From the NCBI RefSeq assembly GCF_003048375.1, contig NZ_CP021642.1, positions 434,001 through 498,000 on the forward strand: a stretch of 64,000 bases of DNA, read 5' to 3'. The position numbers and the translations under genes were made by a program. The notes below the pieces were generated by a model, which saw only the letters and a program-made list of their open reading frames with translations, did not search any database and was not told the DNA's origin. Source of the DNA: Campylobacter concisus. Its GTDB lineage: Bacteria; Campylobacterota; Campylobacteria; Campylobacterales; Campylobacteraceae. Positions within the stretch are counted from its first letter, which is position 1; every line of letters starts with the position of its first letter. Positions 56,303 to 64,000 of the stretch are shown here, in pieces.

Positions 56303-57880
56303 ATGATAAATAAGCTAGACGAGCTAGGTCTAAAAGAGATCAAAAAGATAAATCACAATCTAAGCTACGACGAGCTTTTTGAGCTTGAAAAGGCAAACAA
56401 TGAGGGCAGAGTCTCAAGTAACGGCACATTTATGGTTGATACTGGGATTTTTACAGGCAGAAGCCCAAAAGACAAGTACTTTGTCAAGCAAGATCCAAGC
56501 CAAAAATACATCGCTTGGGGAAAGATAAATCAGCCTATCACAAAAGAGCTCTTTGACAAGCTTCTTAAAAAAGCAAAAGAGCAGCTAAGTGGCAAAGAAA
56601 TTTTCATCCAAGATGCATTTTGTGGAGCTAGCAAAAAGAGCCAAAAATCAGTCCGCTTTGTCACTGAAGTAGCGTGGCAAGCGCACTTTGTAAAAAATAT
56701 GTTCATCCGCCCAAGTGAAGCGGAGTTGGCTAAATTTGAGCCTGACTTTGTAGTATATAACGCTTGCAAGACAAAAAATGAGGACTACAAGGCTGATGGA
56801 CTACACTCAGACGTCTTTGTCATCTTTAACGTCGAGGAAAATGTCGCAGTGATCGGTGGCACATGGTACGGTGGCGAGATGAAAAAAGGCATTTTTTCTA
56901 TGATGAACTACTGGTTGCCACTTGAGGGCAAGCTAAGCATGCACTGCTCTGCAAACGTAGGCGAAAAGGGCGATACGGCGCTATTTTTTGGCCTATCTGG
57001 CACTGGTAAAACGACACTTTCAACCGATCCAAAACGCAAACTAATAGGCGATGACGAGCACGGCTGGGACGATGATGGCGTGTTTAACTTTGAGGGTGGC
57101 TGCTACGCAAAATGTATCAACCTTGATCCAAGCAGCGAGCCAGAAATTTACGCAGCGATCAGGCGTGATGCACTGCTTGAAAACGTCGTGGCTGACGAAA
57201 ACGGCGTGGTTGATTATAAAGATGGCTCAAAGACTGAAAACACACGTGTGAGCTATCCGATCTATCACATCGACAACTACGAGCCAAGCTCAAGCGCAGG
57301 ACACCCAAAAAATATCATCTTTTTAAGTGCTGACGCTTTTGGCGTGCTTCCTCCAGTTGCAAAGCTGACAAAAGAGCAGGCGATGTATTATTTCTTAAGT
57401 GGCTACACAGCAAAAGTTGCTGGCACAGAGCGCGGTATTACTGAACCAGTCGCTACTTTTAGTGCTTGCTTTGGTGAGCCATTTATGCCACTTCACCCAA
57501 CTGTTTATGCAAAACTGCTTGGCGAGAAGATAGATAAGCACGGCGTAAATGTCTATCTTGTAAATACAGGCTGGAGCGGCGGTGCTTACGGCGTTGGCAA
57601 GCGTATGAGCATAAAAGCGACACGTGCTTGCATAAATGCGATCTTAGACGGCAGCATCACAAAATGTGAGTTTGAAAATTTTGATAAATTTAACTTCGCT
57701 ATCCCAAAAGAGCTTGATGGTGTCGAGACAAAACTGCTAAATCCAATAAATACATGGACACACCCAGCTGAGTACAATATTTCACGCGACAAGCTTGCAA
57801 AGATGTTTGTTGAAAATTTCAAACGCTATGAAGATGTAAAAGAGGGCGTTGAGTACGCAAAAGCTGGTCCAAAAGCTTAA
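56303..57880 (+). CDS. pckA: Phosphoenolpyruvate carboxykinase (ATP)
   Basis: Gluconeogenic enzyme turning oxaloacetate into PEP, 525 residues. It has [45 protein letters not shown], the P-loop [32 protein letters not shown] and [16 protein letters not shown]. With pycB it supplies PEP from pyruvate, necessary in an organism without a complete glycolytic route. It ends in a terminator. Confidence 0.98.
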   Translation: MINKLDELGLKEIKKINHNLSYDELFELEKANNEGRVSSNGTFMVDTGIFTGRSPKDKYFVKQDPSQKYIAWGKINQPITKELFDKLLKKAKEQLSGKEIFIQDAFCGASKKSQKSVRFVTEVAWQAHFVKNMFIRPSEAELAKFEPDFVVYNACKTKNEDYKADGLHSDVFVIFNVEENVAVIGGTWYGGEMKKGIFSMMNYWLPLEGKLSMHCSANVGEKGDTALFFGLSGTGKTTLSTDPKRKLIGDDEHGWDDDGVFNFEGGCYAKCINLDPSSEPEIYAAIRRDALLENVVADENGVVDYKDGSKTENTRVSYPIYHIDNYEPSSSAGHPKNIIFLSADAFGVLPPVAKLTKEQAMYYFLSGYTAKVAGTERGITEPVATFSACFGEPFMPLHPTVYAKLLGEKIDKHGVNVYLVNTGWSGGAYGVGKRMSIKATRACINAILDGSITKCEFENFDKFNFAIPKELDGVETKLLNPINTWTHPAEYNISRDKLAKMFVENFKRYEDVKEGVEYAKAGPKA

Positions 57881-57886
57881 ATTTAT

Positions 57887-57915
57887 AGCCTTGCGGGTAT
57901 GTTGCCTACAAGGCT
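57887..57915 (+). terminator. Terminator after pckA
   Basis: AGCCTTG and CAAGGCT form a 7-bp stem with a 15-nt loop, followed by TTTTA, seven nt after the stop. Confidence 0.7.
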
Positions 57916-57920
57916 TTTTA

Positions 57921-58370
57921 AATTTAAACTATCAAATGGCAAAAATTTTAGAGCTGTAAAATATAGCTCTTTTTCAAATTTCTAATATAAAATTTAAAAC
58001 ATTTTGCAAAATAGCTCGGTCAAATTTAAATAGACTTTCTAAAATTTTCTTACACAAAAAAATACTCTTTATAAATGCTCGAAAAATTTAATCGCCTGAT
58101 ATCAGAAATTTTAATACAAGTGATCCTTTTAGTTAAAAATCAAATTTCAGCTTGAATGCTCCAGTTAAATTTAAAATATTTTGTAATCTCTTTAAATCTC
58201 AAAATTTCTAATATAAAAATTATTGTTAAATTTATTGTAAGTAGTGTGGTCTTTGCAGTTAAAAATTTAAATTTAGCCAAAACACTCCAGCTAAATTTGA
58301 TATCAAATTTCTACTATAAAAGCCGCTGTTGTATTTAGTATAAGTAGCAGGATTTTTGCAGTTAAAACAA
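57921..58370. other. Non-coding AT-rich stretch with degenerate repeats
   Basis: The pckA-to-racemase spacer (520 nt overall) holds no credible gene; the only open frame (60 codons at 58156) is low-complexity Lys/Asn/Ile. It is very AT-rich and contains short recurring units such as CAAATTTCT(A/C)(A/C)TATAAAA at about 57976, 58201 and 58304, plus the degenerate repeat pair listed separately. Confidence 0.6.
58159..58278 (+). repeat. Degenerate direct repeat, copy 1
   Basis: Begins CTCCAGTTAAATTT and ends with GCAGTTAAAA then AAATTTAGCC; matches 58285-58380 imperfectly, notably AAATTTCTAATATAAAA, TAAGTAG and CTTTGCAGTTAAAA against the second copy. Confidence 0.5.
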
Positions 58371-58380
58371 AAATTTAGCC
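58285..58380 (+). repeat. Degenerate direct repeat, copy 2
   Basis: Begins CTCCAGCTAAATTT and shares AAATTTCTACTATAAAA, TATAAGTAG, TTTTTGCAGTTAAAA and AAATTTAGCC with copy 1, about 24 nt shorter in the first third. Its end overlaps the racemase terminator. Confidence 0.5.
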
Positions 58381-58398
58381 AGGTATCTGGCTAAATTT
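58371..58398 (-). terminator. Terminator after the aspartate racemase gene
   Basis: Perfect 12-bp stem (AAATTTAGCCAG with CTGGCTAAATTT) and 4-nt loop, two bases after the stop; on the minus strand it is followed by TTTGTTTTAA. Confidence 0.8.
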
Positions 58399-58400
58399 AA

Positions 58401-59093
58401 TCAAAATACTCTCTTTTCTAGTCCAAATTCTACGCCAGCTTTTGCTAGCTCAAATGTCGCATCTATAAATTTATACTCGCTGCTGATAAATGGTAAAAAC
58501 ATCGGTATCTCGGTGCAGCCTGCGATATAAACGTCAGCTTCAATGTTTGAAAGCACTTCATAAAATACCGGCACATACTCTTCTAGCTTGCCAGCTTTGA
58601 CGCCCTTGTAGATGCACTCCATAATGACATCTTGCGTCTCTTTGCTAAAATCCACACTTTTTAGCCCGCGCTCTTTTAAAATTTGATCATAAACGCCAGC
58701 CTTTTTTGTGCCACTTGTTGCGATGACAGCGATATTTTTAGCGTGTGGATATTTCTTTTGCAAGGCATCTACTGTAACTTTTGCAATGTGCAAAATTTTC
58801 ACTCCAGCCTCTTTTTCGATGCTTGGGGCAAAATAGTGAGCTGTGTTACAAGCCATTAGCATCGCCTCGCATCCTGCATTTTTTAAAAGTTTAGCACTTT
58901 GAATTAGCTTTGGAAGCGGACTTTCTCCCTCGCCCATGATAAATTTTGTCCTATCTTCTATCTGAGCGTATGAGTCGATAACGATGTGTAGGTGCTCTTG
59001 ATCGCAAGTTGCTGGGGTTATATCGATGATCTTCTTGTATAAATCAGCCGTGGCGAGTGGTCCCATGCCGCCTATGATGCCTAATGTCTTCAT
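58401..59093 (-). CDS. Aspartate/glutamate racemase family protein
   Basis: Cofactor-independent racemase of 230 residues with GIIGGMGPLATADLYKKI, the two catalytic Cys in MACNTAH and AGCTEIP, and IATSGT. Aspartate racemase is the best match. It may convert D-aspartate for catabolism or make D-Asp. The ribosome site is an unusually strong GGAGGAG. It lies downstream of a dicarboxylate/aspartate symporter gene on the same strand, though with its own probable promoter. Confidence 0.88.
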   Translation of the reverse strand: MKTLGIIGGMGPLATADLYKKIIDITPATCDQEHLHIVIDSYAQIEDRTKFIMGEGESPLPKLIQSAKLLKNAGCEAMLMACNTAHYFAPSIEKEAGVKILHIAKVTVDALQKKYPHAKNIAVIATSGTKKAGVYDQILKERGLKSVDFSKETQDVIMECIYKGVKAGKLEEYVPVFYEVLSNIEADVYIAGCTEIPMFLPFISSEYKFIDATFELAKAGVEFGLEKRVF

Positions 59094-59120
59094 AACTCCT
59101 CCAAATTAAAATTTTCAATA

Positions 59121-59126
59121 ATTATA
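59121..59126 (-). promoter_or_regulatory. Probable -10 box of the aspartate racemase gene
   Basis: TATAAT on the minus strand, 28 nt before the racemase ATG. Confidence 0.5.
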
Positions 59127-59228
59127 ATATTAGTTTCTATATTTAAAAATAAAATTTCTAAATTTTCATTGGGTATTGTAAAAATAGGGGATAAGCACTT
59201 TAAGTTTTGAAGTAAATTTTAAGATAAA

Positions 59229-59247
59229 AAGGGGCGATTTGCCCCTT
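59229..59247 (-). terminator. Terminator after dctA
   Basis: AAGGGGC and GCCCCTT form a 7-bp stem with a 5-nt loop, followed on the minus strand by TTTATC, 11 nt after the dctA stop. Confidence 0.75.
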
Positions 59248-59257
59248 AAAAATTCTA

Positions 59258-60613
59258 TTATGAGTGGAAGTGAAATTCGTCTGGATGATCTAGCGCGTAT
59301 CTAAATTTCTCCATATCTACCTTTTTGTCCCAGATAGATACGATCATGCAGCCAACGGCATTACCGCAAAGGTTACCAACAGCACGCATCTCTGACATAA
59401 ATTTATCAACGCCAAGTAGCACAGCCACGGTGACGACTGGTATGCCAGTGCTTGGAAGTGCGCTTAGTGTGCCAGCAAGGACGACAAAGCCAGATCCTGT
59501 AACGCCAACCGCGCCTTTACTTGTGATCATTAGCACGATTAGTATGCTTATTAGGTGTTCAAAACTTAGCGGGATATTAAATGCTTGAGCTAAGAAGATA
59601 ACGCTTAAGCTTAGATAGATGTTGGTGCAGTCAAGATTAAATGAGTAGCCAGTCGGGATGATAAGGCCAACTGCGCCTCTATTTATGCCAGCTGCTTCTA
59701 GCTTTTGCATAAGTGGCGCAAGAGCTGTTTCGCTCGAGCTTGTCGCAAAAACGACCAAGACCTCTTTTGAGATAAAGCGCATAAATTTAAAGACATTGAC
59801 CTTGGCAAAGTAGCAAATGACGCCAAGCACGACAAAGATGAAAAAGCAGCTCGCAAGTGCCATAACAACAAGAAGCTCCATCATACCAAGAAGCGTTCCG
59901 ATGCCAAATTTACCGATCAAATAAGCCATCGCCGAAAAGGCAGCCACTGGACTAAATAGCATAAGCCAAGTAAGTAGCTTTAAGACGTAGTGCTGGATAA
60001 ATTCAAGCGGTTTTAGACAAGCTTGCTTTTTATCATGCGCTAGTAGTGAAAGCACGATGGCAACGACTATCGCCATGAAAAGCACTTGAAGTGTGTTTGA
60101 CTTTATAAATGGATCAAGTATATGCACATAAGGGAAGATGTCATCTACTGGCACAGCGCCTCTTAAAAGATGAAGTGTGTGCGCTAAAAAGCCGCTATTT
60201 GCGTCCATGTTGCCAGCTTGAGATGTAAATTTAGCCACGCTCGAGGCGTCAAGCTGAGTGTAGTCAAGGTTCATGCCGTGTCCTGGACGAAGCGTCTCGC
60301 CAAAGATGATACCAACAGCAAGAGCGAGCGTACTAACTATCTCAAAGTAGATAAACGCCTTAAGTCCGATGGTGCCAAGATCTTTTAAGCTCTCAAGTCC
60401 GACGATGCCTGAGACGATTGTTAAAAAGATGATAGGGCCGATTAAAATTTTAAGGGCTTTTATAAAATAATCAATACCTGGCTTGCTCGCTATGCCAAGC
60501 TCAGGTGCGACCATACCGACGATAACACCGCCAACTATACCTATCACAACCCAAATGGCGAGATTGGTAAATAGTCTCACAAAGAGACTTTTTTGCGTTT
60601 TTGTACTCTCCAT
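59258..60613 (-). CDS. dctA: C4-dicarboxylate/aspartate:cation symporter (DctA type)
   Basis: DAACS-family transporter of 451 residues with eight membrane helices and two hairpins: TSSSETALAPLM (HP1 Ser-rich tip), PTGYSFNLDCTNIYLS (helix 7 NMDGT-like), SKGAVGVTGSGFVVLAGTL (HP2) and the final SEMRAVGNLCGNAVG with the substrate Asp/Arg positions. It imports fumarate, succinate, malate or aspartate. The ribosome site is AAAAGGGG. It lies 11 nt after ppiB, so yebC-ppiB-dctA may be one unit. Confidence 0.9.
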   Translation of the reverse strand: MESTKTQKSLFVRLFTNLAIWVVIGIVGGVIVGMVAPELGIASKPGIDYFIKALKILIGPIIFLTIVSGIVGLESLKDLGTIGLKAFIYFEIVSTLALAVGIIFGETLRPGHGMNLDYTQLDASSVAKFTSQAGNMDANSGFLAHTLHLLRGAVPVDDIFPYVHILDPFIKSNTLQVLFMAIVVAIVLSLLAHDKKQACLKPLEFIQHYVLKLLTWLMLFSPVAAFSAMAYLIGKFGIGTLLGMMELLVVMALASCFFIFVVLGVICYFAKVNVFKFMRFISKEVLVVFATSSSETALAPLMQKLEAAGINRGAVGLIIPTGYSFNLDCTNIYLSLSVIFLAQAFNIPLSFEHLISILIVLMITSKGAVGVTGSGFVVLAGTLSALPSTGIPVVTVAVLLGVDKFMSEMRAVGNLCGNAVGCMIVSIWDKKVDMEKFRYALDHPDEFHFHS

Positions 60614-60624
60614 AAATTCCCCTT

Positions 60625-61119
60625 TTATAGGCTCTCTTTGATCTCTGCTGAGAGGATCTTGTCGCCTTGCCTGATAGCATCAAGTACCTTTAAGCTCTCA
60701 TCGTCAGCGCACTTTCCAAAGACTGTATGCACGCCGTCAAGATGAGGTTGCTTGCTGTGGCAGATGAAAAACTGCGATCCGCCAGTGTCGCGACCCGCAT
60801 GAGCCATGCTAAGGCTACCACGCTCGTGTTTTACCTTTTGGTTGTCGCATTCGCATTTTATCCTCCAGCCAGGACCGCCTGTGCCTGTGCCATTTGGGCA
60901 GCCGCCTTGGATGACGAAATTTGGTATAACTCTGTGGAAATTTAGGCCATTATAAAAGCCTGTTTTTATCAAATGGACAAAATTTGCAACAGCTTGCGGT
61001 GCATCCTCGGCAAAAAGCTCAAGTTTGATATCGCCTTTTTCTGTCTTTAAAACCGCAAATTTATCTTTTTTTAGTTCGTCTAAATTTATATCATAAACTT
61101 TTAACTCATCAAAACGCAT
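60625..61119 (-). CDS. ppiB: Cyclophilin-type peptidyl-prolyl isomerase
   Basis: Prolyl isomerase of 164 residues without signal peptide, so cytoplasmic. Conserved blocks: [20 protein letters not shown] (catalytic Arg), [37 protein letters not shown] and [11 protein letters not shown]. It follows yebC with an AAGGAG ribosome site. Confidence 0.96.
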   Translation of the reverse strand: MRFDELKVYDINLDELKKDKFAVLKTEKGDIKLELFAEDAPQAVANFVHLIKTGFYNGLNFHRVIPNFVIQGGCPNGTGTGGPGWRIKCECDNQKVKHERGSLSMAHAGRDTGGSQFFICHSKQPHLDGVHTVFGKCADDESLKVLDAIRQGDKILSAEIKESL

Positions 61120-61130
61120 GTTGCTCCTTT

Positions 61131-61838
61131 TTACTCGATATTTGTATAAACTGCTTGGACGTCATCGTCGTCTTCTAGCTTGTCAAGAAGCCTCTCGACC
61201 TCAAGCATTTGCTCTTCATCTAGGCTCACGGTTTGATTTGGTAAATACTGAAGTGAAGCTTTTTTAACTACTAAATTTAGCTTCTCTATGCCTTCATGAA
61301 GTGTGCCAAAATTTGCGTAATCGCCATAAACAAATAGTGCGTTTTCATCTTCTTCAATGTCACTTAGTCCATAATCAATCAGCTCAAGCTCGATCTCTTC
61401 TATATCAGCACTTGGCTTTTCAAGCTCAAAAACGCTCTTTCTTGTAAACATAAAGCTAAGGCTGCCACTTGGCAAAATTTCTCCGCCATTTTTGCTAAAT
61501 ATCGCTTTTACATTTGCAACTGTCCTTGTTGGGTTGTCAGTAGCGCACTCAACGATGATTTGCACGCCGTGAGCTGCTTTGCCGTCATAAAAGATAGTCT
61601 TGATATCTGCGCTATCTTTGCCATTTGCTCTTTTTATAGCCGCATCGATGTTATCTTTTGGCATATTTTCAGCTTTTGCTGCTGCGATGGCTGCACGAAG
61701 TTTTGGGTTCATATCTGGATCACATCCGCCATCTTTTGCCGCTACTGTTATAGCCTTTGCAAGTTTTGGAAATACCTTGCTCATCTTATCCCATCTAGCT
61801 TCTTTTGCTGCTCTTCGGTACTCAAATGCTCGTCCCAT
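61131..61838 (-). CDS. yebC: YebC/PmpR-family (TACO1) protein
   Basis: 235 residues with [52 protein letters not shown] and [23 protein letters not shown], the TACO1/DUF28 signature. Members act in translation (easing ribosome stalling) or as DNA-binding regulators such as PmpR. AAGGATATT precedes the ATG. Confidence 0.95.
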   Translation of the reverse strand: MGRAFEYRRAAKEARWDKMSKVFPKLAKAITVAAKDGGCDPDMNPKLRAAIAAAKAENMPKDNIDAAIKRANGKDSADIKTIFYDGKAAHGVQIIVECATDNPTRTVANVKAIFSKNGGEILPSGSLSFMFTRKSVFELEKPSADIEEIELELIDYGLSDIEEDENALFVYGDYANFGTLHEGIEKLNLVVKKASLQYLPNQTVSLDEEQMLEVERLLDKLEDDDDVQAVYTNIE

Positions 61839-61865
61839 AAATATCCTTAAATAAATTTTTTACGG

Positions 61866-61871
61866 ATTATA
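61866..61871 (-). promoter_or_regulatory. Probable -10 box of yebC
   Basis: TATAAT on the minus strand, 28 nt before the yebC ATG, in the 150-nt spacer divergent from the GNAT gene. Confidence 0.55.
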
Positions 61872-61976
61872 ACTAAAAAAATTTTATACTTTTTTAAAAC
61901 ATTTTTAGTTTGCCTGCTAAAGCGCCTAATTTGTAAATTTGAAAATAATATTTGGTAAAAATTTAAGCTAAAGGCA

Positions 61977-61982
61977 TATAAT
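61977..61982 (+). promoter_or_regulatory. -10 box unusually close to the GNAT start codon
   Basis: TATAAT ends six bases before the ATG at 61989. If used, transcription would begin at or next to the start codon and give a leaderless mRNA; no ribosome site lies in the usual window. Confidence 0.4.
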
Positions 61983-61988
61983 CATGCC

Positions 61989-62543
61989 ATGATAAAAAAT
62001 GCTCAAAAACAAGATGCAAAAATCTGCATAAAACTACTAAATTTAGCGATGGAGGATATCGCCTACAAGCTAAGTGGATACGACGATCCAGCAAAAAGCG
62101 ATGAAATTTTAGAGAAATTTTTTCAAAGCGAGACAAACAGACTTAGCTATAAAAATGTTTATATCTATAGGCGTGACGAGCAGATCATCGCTGCTATGTG
62201 TGCTTATTTTGGTGGCGACGCGTGGCAGTTTGATAGAGAAATTTCTCAGCATCTAAAGGCACTTGGCAAAGACGCCAAGGTAGAAAAAGAGTGCTTTGAC
62301 GATGAGTTTTATATAGATAGCATCGCTGTGGATGAGAAATTTAGAGGCCAAGGTTTTGCAAAAGAGCTTATCTTGCACTCATTTGCCAAAGCAAAAGAGC
62401 TAGGACATAAAAAGGTTTCGCTGATAGTTGATGTAAATAAGCCAAAAGTTCGTAAATTTTACGAGAGCCTTGGCTTTAAATTTAACACCAAAAAGATCAT
62501 AAATTTACACGAATACGACCACATGATAAAGGAGATAATATGA
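61989..62543 (+). CDS. GNAT-family N-acetyltransferase
   Basis: 184 residues. It opens with the typical GNAT start IKNAQKQDAKICIKLL, and motif A reads YIDSIAVDEKFRGQGFAKELILHSFAKAKELG (R-G-Q-G-F-A for acetyl-CoA pyrophosphate), followed by LIVDVNKPKVRKFYESLGF. The substrate is unknown. The stop overlaps the start of the next gene (ATGA). It lies in one run with a CopZ-like and a copper ATPase gene. Confidence 0.85.
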   Translation: MIKNAQKQDAKICIKLLNLAMEDIAYKLSGYDDPAKSDEILEKFFQSETNRLSYKNVYIYRRDEQIIAAMCAYFGGDAWQFDREISQHLKALGKDAKVEKECFDDEFYIDSIAVDEKFRGQGFAKELILHSFAKAKELGHKKVSLIVDVNKPKVRKFYESLGFKFNTKKIINLHEYDHMIKEII

Positions 62544-62743
62544 AAACATTTGAGGTAAATAACGTGCATTGCCAAAACTGCGCAAATACTATAAAAAACG
62601 CACTTGAAGATGACTTTGGCGAGATAAAAGTCGATCTTAGCAAAGAGCCAAGGCAAGTAAGCCTTGATATAAAAGATGGCGATGTAGAGAAATTTAAATC
62701 AGAAATGGCTGATCTGGGATTTGACGTTATAAAGGAGCTTTGA
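62540..62743 (+). CDS. copZ: Heavy-metal-associated (CopZ-like) copper chaperone
   Basis: A 67-residue ferredoxin-fold HMA protein. The metal site is VHCQNC (Cys11, Cys14), with NV in place of the usual GM before it. It starts inside the GNAT stop and ends one base before the ATPase ATG, so it probably delivers Cu(I) to that pump. Confidence 0.9.
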   Translation: MKTFEVNNVHCQNCANTIKNALEDDFGEIKVDLSKEPRQVSLDIKDGDVEKFKSEMADLGFDVIKEL

Positions 62744-62744
62744 T

Positions 62745-64000
62745 ATGCCTTTAAAAGTCAAGCTAAATATAGCGGGAATGAGCTGTGTAAATTGCTCAAA
62801 CGCTATCGAAAAGGTCTCAAAAAAGATAGATGGGGTGCTTGAAGCAAATGTAAATTTTGCAAACGCAAGCGGTGAGTTTGTCCTAAAAGACGCTAGCGTG
62901 CGTGAAGTTTTAGAGCAAAAGATAAAGAAGCTTGGCTATTTTGTGGCGACAAATATTGATGAATTTGAAGCCAAAAGAGATGAGCATATAACCTCGATAA
63001 AAAACAAATTTATATTTGCATTTATCGCAAGCATCGTGATAATGGCGCTTGAGATGTTCGCACCTCACAATATGTTAGTAAATTTACTGATGCTAGTTTT
63101 AGCAATTTTGGTGCTAGCTTTTAGCGGCAAAGACTTTTTTGCACACGCCATAGAGGCTGTCAAAAACAAAAACTACGATATGAACGTGCTTGTAGCTCTT
63201 GGAAGCGGCAGTGCGTTTTTATACTCGCTTTTTGTTGTGATCTTTTCAGATTTCATCCCAGATGATCTAAAAAACGTCTATATCTCGGGCGCAGCGATGA
63301 TAATATCCTTTGTTTTGCTAGGTAAGTATCTTGAAGAGCGCTCAAAGGCAAAAGCTGGCGACTACCTAAAGACGCTACTTAAAATTTCACCAAAGACCGC
63401 CTTTTTGGTCATGCCAGATGGACAGAGCAAAGAGGTAAATGTAAATGAGCTAAAAGTAGGCGACATCGTCATCGTAAAAAATGGCTACAACATCCCAAGT
63501 GATGGCGTGATAGTTCAAGGTGGCGCTGAGATAGATGCTTCTATGCTTACAGGAGAGAGCTTGCCTGTTTATAAAGAGGTAGGCGATAGCGTATTTGCCG
63601 GCACTCTAAACACAAATGGCTACATAAGCGTCAAGGTGACAAAGGGTTCTTTTGAAAGCTTACTATCTCAAATTTTAAGCTTGCTAAGCGACGCTAGCTC
63701 CAAAAAGATGCCTATCGGACGGCTGGCTGATAAGATAGCAAATATCTTTGTGCCAAGCGTCGTGGCGATCTCAGTTCTTACATTTTTAATATGGATAATT
63801 TTTAGTGGAAATTTCGCCTATGCGATCTCTTGCGCGATCTGCGTGCTCATCATCTCATGCCCGTGCGCGCTTGGTCTTGCCACGCCAATAGCAATAGTAA
63901 GCTCCCTCGCGCGTGGCGCAAAAGCTGGGATTTTGGTGAAAAACCCAGAAGTTTTAGAGCTTATAAAAGATGCTAAATTTGTAGCATTTGATAAAACTGG
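62745..64000 (+). CDS. copA: Copper-translocating P1B-type ATPase, partial (3' end outside the window)
   Basis: The first 418 residues of a Cu(I) exporter. An N-terminal HMA domain has GMSCVNCSN (Cys14, Cys17), then membrane helices, the actuator domain (DASMLTGESLPV with TGES), the intramembrane CPC in ISCPCALGLATPIA, and the start of the P domain, ending at DKTG, where the phosphorylated Asp has just been passed. The remainder of the P/N domains lies beyond 64000. AAAGGAG sits seven bases upstream, at the end of copZ. Confidence 0.95.
   Translation, partial: MPLKVKLNIAGMSCVNCSNAIEKVSKKIDGVLEANVNFANASGEFVLKDASVREVLEQKIKKLGYFVATNIDEFEAKRDEHITSIKNKFIFAFIASIVIMALEMFAPHNMLVNLLMLVLAILVLAFSGKDFFAHAIEAVKNKNYDMNVLVALGSGSAFLYSLFVVIFSDFIPDDLKNVYISGAAMIISFVLLGKYLEERSKAKAGDYLKTLLKISPKTAFLVMPDGQSKEVNVNELKVGDIVIVKNGYNIPSDGVIVQGGAEIDASMLTGESLPVYKEVGDSVFAGTLNTNGYISVKVTKGSFESLLSQILSLLSDASSKKMPIGRLADKIANIFVPSVVAISVLTFLIWIIFSGNFAYAISCAICVLIISCPCALGLATPIAIVSSLARGAKAGILVKNPEVLELIKDAKFVAFDKT

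Noticed and set aside
58156-58338. A 60-codon open frame in the pckA-racemase spacer
   Set aside because: Low-complexity Ile/Lys/Asn composition, no ribosome site, and it lies within degenerate repeats.

Overview
The window looks like a chromosome segment of a Campylobacter species, most likely C. concisus or a close relative. This is inferred from the AT-rich base composition, the protein sequences and a gene order that closely follows C. jejuni as I remember it: obgE-fmt-birA-parA-parB-atpF'FHAGDC-tolQRAB-pal-cpoB-slyD-fabD-mtnN, then dus/dksA/rlmH/accD/bamA/tyrA/lpxC/thrB/infB/rbfA/rimP, then atpE-SNF-pycB-pckA. No database search was possible.

Layout. 0.07-1.6 kb: a two-subunit Fe-S hydro-lyase (TtdAB type). 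1.7-4.4 kb: polA on the minus strand, followed in frame by a 32-codon open stretch past its amber stop. 4.5-8.7 kb: obgE, an unrecognised zinc-ribbon-like protein where C. jejuni has proB, then fmt, thiD and birA. 8.7-16.2 kb: parAB and the F-type ATPase genes without subunits a and c. 16.2-20.8 kb: the Tol-Pal envelope system. 20.9-23.8 kb: slyD, fabD, mtnN and a TtcA-like PP-loop protein with an altered Fe-S motif, closed by a strong terminator.

23.8-29.0 kb is the accessory part. It holds three paralogues of the Cj0814-like (flagellum-dependent secreted) family. Each is preceded by a GG-N10-GC sigma-54 promoter at almost the same distance from its ATG. Among them lie a Sel1/Hcp-type repeat protein with a near-identical 108-bp tandem DNA repeat and a frameshifted unknown gene. 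One paralogue has a C-terminal frameshift, another is naturally short, and a 28-bp fragment of the unknown gene's 3' end is duplicated. The sequence suggests a motility-coupled, rapidly rearranging secreted-protein locus. This is the best candidate for under-described biology in the window.

29.0-33.4 kb (minus strand): recO, dus, a membrane protein, dksA-like, rlmH and accD. 33.4-35.7 kb: bamA. 35.8-46.8 kb: tyrA, an M23 peptidase, lpxC, a TsaB-like gene whose only well-placed start is ATA, thrB, the ylxR-infB-rbfA-rimP translation cluster, fhs and ribD. 46.8-48.1 kb: a ferritin-like/VIT iron exporter, tRNA-Leu(GAG) and atpE. 48.4-54.3 kb: three tandem SNF-family Na+ symporters run without a gap into a TRAP QM pair that has no DctP beside it. 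54.4-57.9 kb: pycB and pckA, which interconvert pyruvate, oxaloacetate and PEP. 57.9-58.4 kb: a non-coding stretch with degenerate repeats. 58.4-61.8 kb (minus strand): aspartate racemase, a DctA-type symporter, a cyclophilin and a YebC protein. 62.0-64.0 kb: a GNAT acetyltransferase, a CopZ-like chaperone and a copper ATPase cut by the window edge.

Many of the metabolic genes concern C4-dicarboxylates and amino acids (TtdAB, DctA, Asp racemase, TRAP, SNF, PycB, PckA), as expected for an asaccharolytic microaerobe.
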